The notes under the pieces: model-generated
Database searches by the model: none
Told to the model about the DNA's origin: nothing
The model's input: only the letters and a program-made list of their open reading frames with translations
Translations under genes and position numbers: made by a program
From: Acidobacteriota bacterium
Lineage (GTDB): Bacteria > Acidobacteriota > Terriglobia > Acidiferrales > UBA7541
Reading direction: 5' to 3'
NCBI GenBank assembly: GCA_003223325.1
Contig: QHYS01000057.1
Coordinates: forward strand, 1-64,000
DNA length: 64,000 nucleotides
Shown here: positions 1 through 9,480 of the stretch, one piece after another
Position numbering within the stretch: the stretch's first letter is position 1
Layout of the letters: each line of letters opens with the position of its first letter

Positions 1-1
1 C

Positions 2-622
2 CAGTTTGAAGGGTATCGACAGGTTCGCGACGTGGCTCCGAATTCCAAAGTAGAAACCTTTGCCGCATTGCGTCTCGAAGTGGATTGCTGGCGCTGGGAC
101 GGCGTCCCCTTCTTGCTGCGCACCGGCAAATGCATGGCTGTAACCGCCACCGAAGTGTTGGTCAAACTCAAACAGCCTCCCCTTCGGCGCTTCCCGAACC
201 AGAACAATTACTTCCGTTTGCGCCTCGGTCCGGATCTTTCCATAAATCTGGGCGCGCAAATCAAGCGTCCGGGCGCCGAAATGGTTTCGATGCCCGTCGA
301 ACTTTCGGCCGTCCAACTGGATCTCAGTGCCGAGCTCATGCCCTATGAGCGCTTGCTTACAGACGCCATGCGCGGCGATACGCTTCTCTTCGTGCGTCAA
401 GATGCCGTCGAAGCCGCCTGGGCTATCGTCGATCCCATCCTCGGATCCGATACGACGCCACTCTACTTTTATCCGCGCGGAACCTGGGGTCCGCCGGAAG
501 CCGATCGGCTGGCCGCTGATATAGGCGGCTGGCACAACCCCAAGCCTTCCGCGCAGGGTGGCACATCTCACTTTATGTGGCGGTACGATGAGCACGAAGA
601 CACCCTCAAAGCTGGCGGTTAG
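2..622 (+). CDS. zwf: glucose-6-phosphate dehydrogenase, C-terminal part (5' truncated by window edge)
   Basis: Open frame from base 2; protein has FAALRLEVDCWRWDGVPFLLRTGKCM, MPYERLLTDAMRGDTLLFVRQDAVEAAWAIVDPIL, Y..GTWGP typical of Zwf C-terminal domain. Confidence 0.93.
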   Translation, partial: QFEGYRQVRDVAPNSKVETFAALRLEVDCWRWDGVPFLLRTGKCMAVTATEVLVKLKQPPLRRFPNQNNYFRLRLGPDLSINLGAQIKRPGAEMVSMPVELSAVQLDLSAELMPYERLLTDAMRGDTLLFVRQDAVEAAWAIVDPILGSDTTPLYFYPRGTWGPPEADRLAADIGGWHNPKPSAQGGTSHFMWRYDEHEDTLKAGG

Positions 623-630
623 CCCCCCTG

Positions 631-1650
631 GTGTACAGGCTGAAGCGACCGGATTCGTCCTCGCTGCCGCCGCATCTGCCGCCCTCGGCGGACTTCTATT
701 TTTGGTTACGACACCGGAGTTATTTCGGGCGCGCTCATTTTCATTCGCACGCAATTTGGACTTTCCACCTTCCAACAAGAGCTGGCAGCCGGTGGCGCTG
801 GATGCTGGGACTCGCGTTTGTGCCCGGCGCTATCCTCGGTCTGGCCATGATTCGCATGCCCGAGAGCCCGCGATGGCTTGCCAAACGTGGCCAATCCCAT
901 CTTGCGCGCCGGGTATTGGCGCGAATTCGCGGCACAGAAAACGTCGAATCGGAGTGGCTGGAGATTCAGAAGACGCTCGCCGAGGCGGAGGAGCGTGGTC
1001 ACTTCTCTGATTTGTTTAATCCTTCCGTTCGAATGGCGCTGGTGATCGGCATCGGCCTGGCAATCTTTCAGCAGGTCACTGGGATCAACACGGTCATTTA
1101 TTATGCGCCGCTGATCGTGCAATCGGCGGGAATCTCCACAGCTTCGGGAGCCATCCTGGCCACGGCGGGCATCGGCCTGGTGAACGTCATGATGACCATC
1201 GTGGCCATGTGGCTGATCGACTATGCGGGCCGGCGCCCTCTCCTGTTGATTGGAATCGCGGGGATGATATTGAGCCTGGGTGTCCTCGGGTTCGTCTTTC
1301 TTATGCCCACCGGAGGAGTGCTGGCTTGGCTGTAGTCACACTGATGGTCTATGTAGCCTCGTTCGCCATCAGCCTCGGCCCATTTTCTGGCTGCTCATCG
1401 CGGAGATTTATCCGCTGAAAATGCGAGGCATCGCCGAGGGCTCAGCGGCGGGCGTGAACTGGGCCTTCAATTTTTTGGTGTCGATTACCTTCTTGACGCT
1501 GGTCGAAGTCTTGGGGCCGAGCCTGACTTTTTGGGTGTATGGCTGGCGATTGCGTCCTGGCTATTTTCGTATTATCTCGTGCCCGAAACCAAGGGACGCA
1601 CTCTCGAAGAGATCGAGCTTTCCCTCCGCCGGCGCCACCCCGCCTGAAAG
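631..1650 (+). pseudogene. sugar-porter family MFS transporter, multiply frameshifted and internally deleted
   Basis: Sugar-porter pieces spread over different frames: GYDTGVISGALIFIRTQFGLSTFQQELA, WRWMLGLAFVPGAILGLAMIRMPESPRWL, QQVTGINTVIYYAPLIVQSAG, AVVTLMVYVASFAISLGP, FWLLIAEIYPLKMRG, VPETKGRTLEEIE. Confidence 0.9.
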
Positions 1651-1718
1651 TTCACGGAAGTCTGAGCGAAGCGACTCATATCGAGCCCTACTGGGGGGCC
1701 TCGTTTGCGCACCACGCG

Positions 1719-2237
1719 CTACTTCGCGATCACTCCGCAGGCGATGCGATCTCCCGAATTGCCGGCGGGATCGGTCTTGTAATCATCGGGGCCGGCGTGA
1801 ACCACCAATGCAGTGCCTCCGGTATGAAACAGGGAATTTGCTCCATCGCCCATCGTCACCATATCCGCGACGATTGTCGCCTTGCCTTTCCCGCTCTTAT
1901 CCACGGTGAAATTGGGAAGATCTCCGGCGTGCGGACCGTCGAGATTATCCTTGCCATGCTTCTTTGCCGTAGGATTGAAATGTCCGCCTGCGGACGCCCA
2001 GGCTGGTCCTTGGCACATACCCACGTTGTGGATATGAATGGCATGCACGCCCGGCGGAAGATTCATAAAGTTCGCACTGATCCGAACGCCTTTGGCCGTA
2101 GCCGTCAGCGTTGCCGTGCCCACTTTGTTTCCTTTGCCGTCGACGAAATTCGCATGCGCTTTTGTGGTCTTGTTCTGCGCGAACGCCGCCGCCGCACTCA
2201 GTAATACGCCGACCAGCAATATGCTTCGAAATGACAT
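1719..2237 (-). CDS. sodC: superoxide dismutase [Cu-Zn], secreted
   Basis: [21 protein letters not shown] signal peptide; [43 protein letters not shown] match Cu/Zn SOD. Confidence 0.93.
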   Translation of the reverse strand: MSFRSILLVGVLLSAAAAFAQNKTTKAHANFVDGKGNKVGTATLTATAKGVRISANFMNLPPGVHAIHIHNVGMCQGPAWASAGGHFNPTAKKHGKDNLDGPHAGDLPNFTVDKSGKGKATIVADMVTMGDGANSLFHTGGTALVVHAGPDDYKTDPAGNSGDRIACGVIAK

Positions 2238-2519
2238 GACAATCCTCCGCCGTTCATAATGTCTTCCGCCTTGTTGCTGTTTATGCTCTCCGCGGTCGTG
2301 CTGCTCAGTTATACCCGCCCCCACCCGCCAAAATCAATCGCGGCTACTGGCTCCCTTTATCGCACCCATGGGACCAAGCCCCTCAGTGCGGGCACTCGCT
2401 TGTGCAGTTTTCCACAGGGCGCCGACGCCGTGGGGGTGTATCCTTATGCCCGGTGCTTCCGGTTCGGTGCCGCTCCGAAATCCGGCGAGAAGATCGCGTG
2501 AGAGCCTCCGGAAAGAAGG

Positions 2520-2780
2520 TTGAAGAGTATGCGAAAAGCGCCCCTTGACCCGAGGCTGAAATATCCCTGGCAGCAAACAGTTCTCGATTCTTTGATTGAA
2601 TACCCCCCGGTGCGCGATAAGATCACCGCAGCAGAAACGGCCATTTTCGGTCGGCTACTTGAAAGACCCACCGACCTGGGGGAGGTCCATGCCCTACGAG
2701 ACGCCTTGTTCGCCTTGCAAATAGTGTTTCCCGAGATCATTCCGAAACTAGCACCCAACGAGAATAAAAAGATCGCCTGA
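2520..2780 (+). CDS. hypothetical protein (small, no recognised family)
   Basis: 86-aa ORF preceded by GAAAGAAGG; amino-acid composition plausible; start could also be ATG 2529. Confidence 0.45.
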   Translation: MKSMRKAPLDPRLKYPWQQTVLDSLIEYPPVRDKITAAETAIFGRLLERPTDLGEVHALRDALFALQIVFPEIIPKLAPNENKKIA

Positions 2781-2962
2781 TCAGATGGCAAAGACCCTGC
2801 CCCTGACAATTCGACTCATCGGGAGTTAGGGGCGATACGCTTTGGTATAGAGCGGTCGCGAGTCCCGCCCGCATGTGCCGGAAGAACTCTCCAAAGCTGC
2901 CGGCATTCCGTAGCCAGATTTAAGGTACCTGCTTCGGCGGAACAAACGACGCGACCAACGAT

Positions 2963-3003
2963 GTCACGCCGCGCGAACATCGTGAGCGAGAGATCTCTCT
3001 TTA
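2963..3003 (+). repeat. dispersed intergenic repeat (GTCAyCCCGAGCGAACATCGTG...GATCTCTC), divergent copy
   Basis: gtcacgccgcgcgaacatcgtgagcgagagatctctct resembles copies at 17.6, 37.45 and 38.0 kb. Confidence 0.5.
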
Positions 3004-3309
3004 AGAAAATACCCGTCAACCGACCGAACTTCCCGTTGCTCTTATTTCGAATGTAGTGGCACAGGTTTCCGTTTCGAGCGCTCCAGGACCCGGTCAATGC
3101 GAAAACGTTTTCATCCCGAGCGGGTCGCTCACAGCGCGCCTCCGTTACGCCGTGGCCATTGTGTTGCTCCGGTCGATTGAGAATTAGCACTTCCAGAACC
3201 TAGGAGCGAAAGTGCCGCAGAACACTTGCAAAAAAAGAGGCGTGGGGTAACCCGTCGGTTTTGTTATTCTGCTGCACTGCAATTCACTTTATAAGAGCGG
3301 AGGAATCGC

Positions 3310-4482
3310 ATGATCCTGGGAGTCCCACGGGAAACTTTTCCCGGGGAACGACGAGTGGCTCTGGTGCCAAGCTCGATTCCAACGCTCGCCAAGGGTGGAC
3401 TGGAAGTCATCGTAGAAGGGGCTGCCGGCGCTCAGGCTGGATATCCCGACGCTGAGTACGTCGCCAAAGGCGCAAAAATGGTCCCTAAGCGCAGCGATCT
3501 CTTCGCTGCCGCCGAGATCCTGGTTCAGGTGCTCTGTTATGGCTCAAACGACAGCACCGGCCAAGCAGACGTGCCTCTTTTTCACAACGGGCAGTTACTT
3601 ATCGGATTTCTGCGGCCGCTCGGCGCGCTCGGGCCGCTACAGGAGATCGCGGCGAAAGGCGTGACTTCTTTTGCCGTCGAGTTGATGCCGCGCACCACGC
3701 GCGCCCAGAGCATGGACGCCCTCTCTTCCATGGGCACCATTTGCGGCTACAAAGCCGTCCTGATTGCCGCAGATACGCTACCTCGAATTTTCCCCATGCT
3801 TACGACCGCTGCCGGGACGATTACTCCGGGACGAGTGCTAGTCATCGGCGCGGGCGTTGCCGGTCTGCAAGCCATCGCCACAGCGCGCCGGCTGGGAGCG
3901 GTCACTTCGGCGTACGACTTGCGGCCTGCGGCCAAGGAGCAGGTGCAAAGTCTGGGAGGGCGTTTCGTCGAGCTTCCCATCGAAGCGAAGGACGCCGAGG
4001 ATGCTCGCGGGTATGCCAAGCCTCAGGACGAAAACTTCTACCGCCGGCAACGCGAGCTGCTGGGCAAAGTAGTCGCGGAAAACGACGTGGTCATTACGGC
4101 CGCCGTCGTTCCCGGCAAGAAATCGCCTCTGCTCGTCACCGCAGATATGGTCAAGGGCATGGCGCCCGGTTCCGTAATCGTCGATTTGGCAGCGGAACGT
4201 GGCGGAAATTGCGAACTCACGCGGCCCGGCGAAGAGGTGGTCGAGTACGGCGTCACCATTATCGGTCGGTTCAACCTCGCCAGTTCAGTGCCTTACCACG
4301 CCAGCCAGATGTACGCGCGCAACATCACTGCTTTCCTTCTGCACCTGGTCAAAGACGGAAAGCTTCGGCTCGACAACAACGATGAAATCATCCGCGAAAC
4401 GTTATTGACTCAGGGCGGCGAAGTGGTCAACAAAAGGGTGCGGGAATTTTTCTCGTTGTCAGCCCTTACCGCCCGGAGCTAG
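3310..4482 (+). CDS. pntAA: NAD(P) transhydrogenase subunit alpha part 1
   Basis: MILGVPRETFPGERRVALVP, VLVIGAGVAGLQAIATARRLGAVTSAYDLRPAAKEQVQSLG; followed by pntAB and pntB. Confidence 0.95.
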   Translation: MILGVPRETFPGERRVALVPSSIPTLAKGGLEVIVEGAAGAQAGYPDAEYVAKGAKMVPKRSDLFAAAEILVQVLCYGSNDSTGQADVPLFHNGQLLIGFLRPLGALGPLQEIAAKGVTSFAVELMPRTTRAQSMDALSSMGTICGYKAVLIAADTLPRIFPMLTTAAGTITPGRVLVIGAGVAGLQAIATARRLGAVTSAYDLRPAAKEQVQSLGGRFVELPIEAKDAEDARGYAKPQDENFYRRQRELLGKVVAENDVVITAAVVPGKKSPLLVTADMVKGMAPGSVIVDLAAERGGNCELTRPGEEVVEYGVTIIGRFNLASSVPYHASQMYARNITAFLLHLVKDGKLRLDNNDEIIRETLLTQGGEVVNKRVREFFSLSALTARS

Positions 4483-4522
4483 CCCGCAACTCCGGAACTA
4501 GGAGCCAGAACAAGGAGGTTCC

Positions 4523-4822
4523 GTGATCAAGCTGGACCTACTGACCAGCCTTTACGTCTTCATGCTAGCGGCCTTTATCGGCTTCGAATTCATTCGGCGC
4601 ATCACGCCCCTGCTGCACACCCCATTGATGTCCCTGACCAATGCTCTCGACGCCATCGCCGTTGTCGGCGCAATCCTTCTGGCAGGAGAACACAAAAATG
4701 CATTCACGACCGTGCTGGGAGTGATCGCCATCGTCGCCGCCACCAGCAACGTGGTCGGCGGCTTTTTGATCACCGACCGCATGCTCAGGATGTTCAAGGC
4801 GAGTGGCACGAAGAAATCATGA
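4523..4822 (+). CDS. pntAB: NAD(P) transhydrogenase subunit alpha part 2 (membrane)
   Basis: Small hydrophobic protein between pntAA and pntB; ...VVGGFLITDRMLRMFK; ATGA overlap with pntB. Confidence 0.93.
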   Translation: MIKLDLLTSLYVFMLAAFIGFEFIRRITPLLHTPLMSLTNALDAIAVVGAILLAGEHKNAFTTVLGVIAIVAATSNVVGGFLITDRMLRMFKASGTKKS

Positions 4823-6213
4823 ACATCGTGCCGGGCGCCGCGAACGTTATCGAGTTCACCTACCTCATCGCCACGGCCCTTTTCATTCTTTCCCTGAAAT
4901 GGATGAGTTCGCCGGTCACTGCACGCCGCGGCGTACGCGCCGGCGAAGTGGGAATGGTCTTGGCTATTGCCGGCACGCTGCTCAGTCACGACATCGTGGA
5001 CTACAAGTGGGTGGCCATGGCGCTGGTGCTCGGCTCGATCATCGGCGTTCCACTCGGCATGGTGCACATGACCGCCGTCCCGCAGCGGACCGCGCTCAGC
5101 CACGCCTTCGGCGCGCTTTGCGTCACTATGGTCGGCACCGCTGAATTTTATCTGCGTGCGCCCGCAGTTCCACGCTTCATGATGGCCGTGCTTTCGCTCG
5201 AAGTGATCCTCGGCGCACTTACCTTCACGGGCAGCTTAATGGCCGCCGGCAAGCTGCAAGAAGTTCTACCCCAGCGGCCCATCACTTACAAAGGCCAAAA
5301 CATCGTCAATCTGTCGCTGCTGGCGGTTGCGGTGGCAGTGGCCGTCGCACTGGTTCTTCATCCGGAAAAGATGAGCCTCTTTCCCGTGATCGTGGGCATT
5401 CCGCTGGTTTTCGGAGTGCTGATGATCGTGCCCATCGGCGGCGCGGATATGCCCACGGTCATCTCCCTTTTGAACTCCTACGCGGGACTCTCCGCTGCTG
5501 CGATGGGCTTTGTGCTAGATAGCAAACTCTTGATCATCGCTGGTGCCCTCGATGGCGCGTCCGGGTTCATTCTTTCGGTTAACATGTCCAAGGCGATGAA
5601 CCGGTCGTTTTCCAATGTGCTGTTTGGCGCGTTCGGGCAGGAACAGATCATCGACGCCAGCCAAGCCGAGGCACGGCCGGTGCACAGCGCAACGGCCGAA
5701 GAAGCCGCCGCGATTCTCGCCGCAGCCAACAAAGTCGTTATTGTTCCTGGGTACGGAATGGCCGTGGCCCAGGCACAACACAAGGTCCGCGAACTTTACG
5801 ACTCACTGACGAAACGCGGCATCGACATCAAGTTTGGCATCCACCCCGTCGCCGGGCGAATGCCGGGACACATGAATGTCTTACTGGCCGAAGCGGATAT
5901 TCCTTACGACAAGCTATTGGATATGGAGGTCATCAATGGCGAATTCCCACAAACCGACGTGGCGCTGGTGATCGGCGCGAACGATGTAACAAATCCCGCG
6001 GCGCGCAACGAAACCGGCAGTCCCATTTATGGAATGCCGATCCTCGATGTCGATAAAGCCCGCACCGTTATGGTCATCAAGCGCAGCATGAGTCCGGGCT
6101 TTGCGGGTATTGATAACCCACTCTACTACCTCGATCGGACTTTGATGCTCTTCGGCGATGCCAAAGCATTTGTAGGGGATATCGTCCGTGAATTAGCCGG
6201 CCCGCACCAGTAA
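4819..6213 (+). CDS. pntB: NAD(P)(+) transhydrogenase subunit beta
   Basis: GGADMPTVISLLNSYAGLSAAAMGFVL, VPGYGMAVAQAQHKVREL, KFGIHPVAGRMPGHMNVLLAEA typical of PntB. Confidence 0.97.
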   Translation: MNIVPGAANVIEFTYLIATALFILSLKWMSSPVTARRGVRAGEVGMVLAIAGTLLSHDIVDYKWVAMALVLGSIIGVPLGMVHMTAVPQRTALSHAFGALCVTMVGTAEFYLRAPAVPRFMMAVLSLEVILGALTFTGSLMAAGKLQEVLPQRPITYKGQNIVNLSLLAVAVAVAVALVLHPEKMSLFPVIVGIPLVFGVLMIVPIGGADMPTVISLLNSYAGLSAAAMGFVLDSKLLIIAGALDGASGFILSVNMSKAMNRSFSNVLFGAFGQEQIIDASQAEARPVHSATAEEAAAILAAANKVVIVPGYGMAVAQAQHKVRELYDSLTKRGIDIKFGIHPVAGRMPGHMNVLLAEADIPYDKLLDMEVINGEFPQTDVALVIGANDVTNPAARNETGSPIYGMPILDVDKARTVMVIKRSMSPGFAGIDNPLYYLDRTLMLFGDAKAFVGDIVRELAGPHQ

Positions 6214-6222
6214 TTCGGGTCT

Positions 6223-6249
6223 CGATCGCCGGTCGCGACGATCGTTTTT
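6223..6249 (+). terminator. possible rho-independent terminator downstream of pntB
   Basis: CGATCG-10 nt-CGATCG followed by TTTTT. Confidence 0.4.
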
Positions 6250-6692
6250 GGCGGCACCTACGACTTTTGAACCCCGCCACTGTGCAGGCGAAAAGACTAC
6301 ATCGTGATGCCTGGTCCATTTTGGACCATTCTGGCCTAAATTGAAAACGCGCCCCGTCGACACTTCACCGGCTTTTCCGTAACTCGCTGATTCTGCGTAC
6401 TTGCAAGCCGTGCTCATGGCAGGTCGTGTGCTGAAGGGTAAAGGAAGCCCCCTACAGCGACAGTAAGAGAACGCCACCGGGTACATCAGGAGCGCCAGTC
6501 CGGCGCCCAAGACTAGAATCGTGGAGCAGGCGAGGAGGGTTCGTTAGCTGCAGCTCGCGCCGGTCCAACTGATCTGGACGAATTTTGTCGAAAAGGCGCA
6601 CCGGCGATCCTCACTGATTGGTGGTACGATCCTGAACCTCCGGCCTGAGATCGCGCGCCGCGGAAACTAAGATAGAAGCGAGTGCAGAACTC

Positions 6693-7145
6693 TTGAATGC
6701 CATACCAAATTTGAGTTCGTTCAAAGACCGTCTGGCCATGGAGTATGGCCGAGCCGCGGCTGCCAACCAGGTTTTGTCCGTTCTGGTGATCACGGTACTG
6801 CTGCCGGAAGACGTCGCCTCCTCGCCATTTGCCATATCTCTGCTCAGCGATGCAGCCAAAGCAATTTCCCGCAAGCTACGCGCGCAAGACTCCCTTTATG
6901 TTCTCCGGCCGCACTGTTTTGGGACCATCCTGCCCACCGTCAGCCGGACCGTCGCCGAGCGCATCTCCAAGCGCGTGGCCGAGGGACTATCCGACGCCGC
7001 CGGCGCCCCAAATCGATTTTCTTACAAAGTTAGTATCGTAGACTGGCCCGCAAATGCAGCAAGCGCCCACGAACTTCAAGAGGCCGTGCTGACCCTCTTG
7101 CCTGCGGATAATTCGATGCGGTCCACGGCGGAGGAAACGCTGTAA
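6693..7145 (+). CDS. degenerate GGDEF-like domain protein
   Basis: RLAMEYGRAAAANQVLSVLVITV..., QDSLYVLRPHCFGTILP in place of the GGDEF loop, ...YKVSIVDWPANAASAHELQEAV; TTG start assumed. Confidence 0.55.
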   Translation: MNAIPNLSSFKDRLAMEYGRAAAANQVLSVLVITVLLPEDVASSPFAISLLSDAAKAISRKLRAQDSLYVLRPHCFGTILPTVSRTVAERISKRVAEGLSDAAGAPNRFSYKVSIVDWPANAASAHELQEAVLTLLPADNSMRSTAEETL

Positions 7146-7172
7146 AGGCTCAAGCCGTTCTCGCCCGATGCC

Positions 7173-7757
7173 TCAGGAGCCGTATAGGGGAAAAGGCGAG
7201 TTCGGCGAGGCGGTATCGAGATCCAGTCCCAATTGCAGTTTCGCGGCATCCGACATGCGGCCCGGATGCCAGGGCGGGTCGAAGACGATCTGAGCGTGCA
7301 CTTCTTTTACCTCGGGTAACTGCGACAATTTGCGTTCGATATCGGTGCGCAGCACGTCCCCCATGCCGCATCCGGGTGCGGTCATGGCCATCTTGATTTC
7401 GATTTTGTTCCCGCCGCCCTCAACTGGAGTGACCTGGCAGGAATAGATGAGCCCGAGATCGACGATGTTGACGGGGATTTCGGGATCATAGACAGTTTTC
7501 AAGTGATCCCAAACGAGTTTTTCGCTGAATTGGCCGGGCGCGGCCTGTGCCTCTTTTGGCTCCGAAGCGAGTCCCAGCGCGTCGGCATTCTTGGCTTCGA
7601 TGCGCATCATCGAGCCCTGTTCGGTAGCGACCGTATAGGTCCCACCGAGCGACTGCATGATTCTCACATGAGTTCCTGCGGGGAGTACTTGCACGCCACC
7701 ATAGGGAACCTCAGTGGCTTCACAGTCGCGGCTTAGCGCAATTAGGTTGCTCTGCAT
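7173..7757 (-). CDS. sufT: SufT, Fe-S assembly protein (MIP18/DUF59 family)
   Basis: VWDHLKTVYDPEIPVNIVDLGLIY, MTAPGCGMGDVLRTDIE, FDPPWHPGRMSDAAKLQLGL; last gene of SUF operon. Confidence 0.92.
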   Translation of the reverse strand: MQSNLIALSRDCEATEVPYGGVQVLPAGTHVRIMQSLGGTYTVATEQGSMMRIEAKNADALGLASEPKEAQAAPGQFSEKLVWDHLKTVYDPEIPVNIVDLGLIYSCQVTPVEGGGNKIEIKMAMTAPGCGMGDVLRTDIERKLSQLPEVKEVHAQIVFDPPWHPGRMSDAAKLQLGLDLDTASPNSPFPLYGS

Positions 7758-7765
7758 TGGCGCTC

Positions 7766-8212
7766 TTACTCCGTGGAGACGGCGTGCTGATCCCCCCGCA
7801 GCGCCGCCCGCAAGGCATGCCATGCCAGGGTGGCGCACTTCACGCGGACCGGATACTCCGAAACTCCCGCAAACGCCGCCAGCTTGCCCAGCTCGATCGA
7901 TTCCGTGCCGTTCTTTCCCGTAACAACGTGGTGGAACTTCTGAAACAGCTCCTCGGCCTCCTCGGTGCGTTTGCCCTTGACCGCCTGCGTCATCATCGAG
8001 GCGGAAGCTTTGGAGATGGCGCAACCGGAGCCTTGAAATGAGATATCGCGGATCTGGCCGTCTCCGACCTCCACATAAATCGTAAAATGGTCGCCACAGA
8101 GCGGGTTAAAGCCCTCGGCCTTGCGATTCGCAACTTCCAGCGTACGGTAGTTCCGCGGACGTTTGCTGTGCTCCAGGATGATGTCCTGATATAAATCGCG
8201 CAGTTCCGACAT
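7766..8212 (-). CDS. sufU: SUF system NifU-like scaffold/sulfurtransferase
   Basis: LYQDIILEHSKRPRN, NPLCGD, FQGSGCAISKASASMMTQAV, KCATLAW; TGATG overlap with sufS. Confidence 0.94.
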   Translation of the reverse strand: MSELRDLYQDIILEHSKRPRNYRTLEVANRKAEGFNPLCGDHFTIYVEVGDGQIRDISFQGSGCAISKASASMMTQAVKGKRTEEAEELFQKFHHVVTGKNGTESIELGKLAAFAGVSEYPVRVKCATLAWHALRAALRGDQHAVSTE

Positions 8213-9480
8213 CAGGCAAAAACCTCCCGAACCTTTTGCAGCCCGTTCGCCAACGCGTCCATCTCCTCCATGGTGTTGTAGAGCGCCAGAGACGCGCGTG
8301 CCGTAGCCGGCACGCCGAAGCGCTCCATCAACGGCTGCGCGCAGTGATGTCCGGTGCGAATGGCGATGCCTTCCTGATCCAGAATCGTGCCAACGTCGTG
8401 GGGATGAACGCCCTCGAGCACGAAGGAGAGAATGCCTTCCTTCTGCCTGGCTGTTCCGATCAGGCGCAACCCGGGAATCTCCCGCAAACGCTTGGTCCCG
8501 TAAGCGAGGATTTGCTTCTCGTGGCGCGCAATACTCTCGATGCCCATAGACTTCACGTACTCGAGCGCGGCGCCTAGTCCGATGGTGCCCGAAACGTGCG
8601 GCGTGCCCGCTTCGAATTTGTGGGGCAGGCGATTGTATAGAGTCTTTTCGAACGTGACGGAGCTAATCATGTCGCCGCCGCCCTGATAAGGCGGCATGGC
8701 CTCCAGCAGTTCGGCTTTGCCGTACAAAATGCCTATACCCGTAGGGGCATACACCTTGTGGCCGGAGAAGACGTAAAAATCGCAATCAATAGCACGCACG
8801 TCCACGGCCAAGTGGGGGATCGCCTGGGCTCCGTCCAGCAGCACACGAGCATCAAAGCGGTGCGCGGCTTCCACGATCTTGCGCACGGGATTTACCGTGC
8901 CCAAGGCGTTCGAGACGTGGGCCATGGCGACCAGCTTCGTCTTCGCTCCGAGCAGCTTTTCAAATTCGCCCAACAAAAGCTCGCCGGCATCATTGACAGG
9001 GGCAACGCGCAGATTTGCGCCCTGCTGCTCGCAGAGAATCTGCCACGGCACGATATTGGAGTGGTGCTCCATGGCCGAAATGAGAATTTCATCTCCGCGT
9101 CCGATGTTGGCGCGCCCCCAAGTCTGCGCCACTAGATTGATGCCCTCGGTCGTCCCGCGAACGAAGACAATTTCTCGCGCTTCGGCGGCGTTTAGAAATC
9201 GCTGCACGGTCGCGCGCGATTGCTCATAGCTTTCCGTAGCCAATTCGGAAAGCGTGTGCACGCCTCGATGGATATTCGAATTCTCCGCGGTGTAGTAGCG
9301 GACCATGGCGTCGATCACGGGCTGCGGCTTCTGCGTGGTCGCGGCGTTATCCAGATAAACGAGCGGCTTACCGTGAATCTTTCGCGCCAAGATGGGGAAA
9401 TCAGCACGCACTTTATACACGTCAAAATCAGTCCGTGTCGCCGTTTGCGGCCGGAACGCTGTATTTGCAGCAGTGGTCAT
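8212..9480 (-). CDS. sufS: cysteine desulfurase
   Basis: RADFPIL...VYLDNAATTQKPQPVIDAM, SGHKVYAPTGIGILYGK, RTGHHCAQPLM. Confidence 0.96.
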   Translation of the reverse strand: MTTAANTAFRPQTATRTDFDVYKVRADFPILARKIHGKPLVYLDNAATTQKPQPVIDAMVRYYTAENSNIHRGVHTLSELATESYEQSRATVQRFLNAAEAREIVFVRGTTEGINLVAQTWGRANIGRGDEILISAMEHHSNIVPWQILCEQQGANLRVAPVNDAGELLLGEFEKLLGAKTKLVAMAHVSNALGTVNPVRKIVEAAHRFDARVLLDGAQAIPHLAVDVRAIDCDFYVFSGHKVYAPTGIGILYGKAELLEAMPPYQGGGDMISSVTFEKTLYNRLPHKFEAGTPHVSGTIGLGAALEYVKSMGIESIARHEKQILAYGTKRLREIPGLRLIGTARQKEGILSFVLEGVHPHDVGTILDQEGIAIRTGHHCAQPLMERFGVPATARASLALYNTMEEMDALANGLQKVREVFA

